Source: Asterias rubens (lineage: Eukaryota; Echinodermata; Asteroidea; Forcipulatida; Asteriidae). Taken from it: a stretch of 64,000 nt of DNA. Location of the stretch: contig NC_047070.1 in the NCBI RefSeq assembly GCF_902459465.1, forward strand, positions 4,390,554 through 4,454,553. Reading direction: 5' to 3'. Made by a program: the position numbers and the translations under genes. The notes beneath the pieces were generated by a model, which saw nothing but the letters and a program-made list of their open reading frames with translations, did no database searches and had not been told where the DNA came from. Positions 63,260 to 64,000 of this stretch are shown in pieces (position 1 is the first letter of the stretch; every line of letters begins with the position of its first letter).

Positions 63260-64000
63260 GGTTGACATATAAATCATTCACAGGTTAACACATAGCTTGT
63301 CTTTTATATTATGTTTGGTCCTTATTTCTGTATATTGAATCTTAAAAAAAAAATATTGTTCGTACTCTGTTGGGGCTCAATTTGATATCTCAAAGTAGAA
63401 GGTGTAACAACATTTCGTCATAGCTTCCATTGCGTATTGTACGCTATTGGTAAATATCAACTCATGTCAGAATGTTTTTTGTTAGTAGTTCACAGTAAAT
63501 ACATATAGTAACTTAGGATAAGAAAACAATGAGAGTTCACAATAATTTAGAAAGTTATAGATATTAAGAAGCTTAAAGTCGGACAACACTTAGGTTCATG
63601 TGAAGCAGAGGCTTTTGTGCATTAGCCTATAAACAGATAAACAACAGAAAATACTATATATACAGAAGACAGAAAATGTGTACAGAACGGAGACTAGCGA
63701 ACAAAACACACGACAAAGGCTAATAAGATGGTGAGTATGTTTTAACACCAAACGTCAAACCTACGAATGAGCATCAAGAAGTTTTTTTCTTCTTTTTTTC
63801 TTTTCTTGTGAAGGGCAGGAAGAGTGATTGAAGATTTAAATGAGTAACTCAAACCATTCCAAGACTATTTTGGTACAATGTTGTACTCTTGCGGGAAACG
63901 AACAGATTGTTTATGGCAGAAATGAATCTGAAGAAGCTTGTCTCTCAAAAGTAAAATGGAAAGTTATGAAAGATTTGATTTTTCTTCGCTTTATAGAATA
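63260..64000. other. No confirmed feature
   Basis: AT-rich. A possible promoter and donor (TATATATAC at 63653, AAGATG|GTGAGT at 63728-63731) are discussed as a finding; too weak to call a gene. Confidence 0.35.

Noticed and set aside
58000..64000. Upstream exons of the class C receptor
   Set aside because: Searched by eye on the minus strand for the Cys-rich and ligand-binding domains; nothing convincing found.

Overview
The window reads as nuclear DNA of an invertebrate animal. It is AT-rich and intron-rich, and MITEs, foldback elements and tRNA-derived SINEs fill much of the space between a few GC-richer coding islands. The gene content (secreted C-type lectin + PAN proteins, a class A and a class C GPCR, an RRM protein) and the style of the repeats suggest a marine deuterostome, most likely an echinoderm. 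That assignment is inference; no species marker is present.

Layout. (1) 1-11.0 kb, minus strand: a gene with many small exons encoding an RNA-binding (RRM) protein. I assembled it from splice sites and phase: ATG at 9049, eight coding exons in the window, 3' end beyond position 1, and a probable 5'-UTR exon near 10.9 kb with a CCTTATAAGG promoter box. (2) 12.5-17.1 kb, plus strand: a two-coding-exon rhodopsin-family GPCR of 354 aa with a CRE/TATA promoter and a probable 5'-UTR exon. (3) 17.3-18.2 kb: a 5'-truncated L1/Tx1-type LINE with poly-A tail and target-site duplication. (4) 22.0-26.1 kb, minus strand: two intronless secreted lectins, A and B, each signal peptide + C-type lectin domain + PAN/apple-like domain. 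Lectin A has an in-frame TAG between its domains. (5) 27.6-36.1 kb: foldback elements, a decayed LINE reverse transcriptase, and a 2.7-kb foldback element. (6) 36.7-46.4 kb, plus strand: paralogues A' and B', with a fragment of the GPCR gene (minus strand) between them. (7) 46.8-57.3 kb: no recognised gene; palindromic MITEs and tandem repeats. (8) 57.4-57.9 kb, minus strand: the last exon of a class C (metabotropic glutamate-like) GPCR. (9) 58-64 kb: MITEs, SINEs and unexplained AT-rich DNA.

The main organising feature is an inverted segmental duplication. About 16.5-23.3 kb (GPCR 3' half + lectin A) matches about 36.2-39.9 kb in reverse complement, and about 24.7-26.4 kb (lectin B) matches about 45.4-46.8 kb in reverse complement. 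The copies have diverged by insertion, deletion and stop-codon gain or loss.

The mobile elements form several families, named here A to H and T. Families A, B, D and G share TTAAAG(G) ends. Family T has TAG...CTA ends, and two copies have exact 9-bp target duplications. Nesting among the families gives a relative insertion history.
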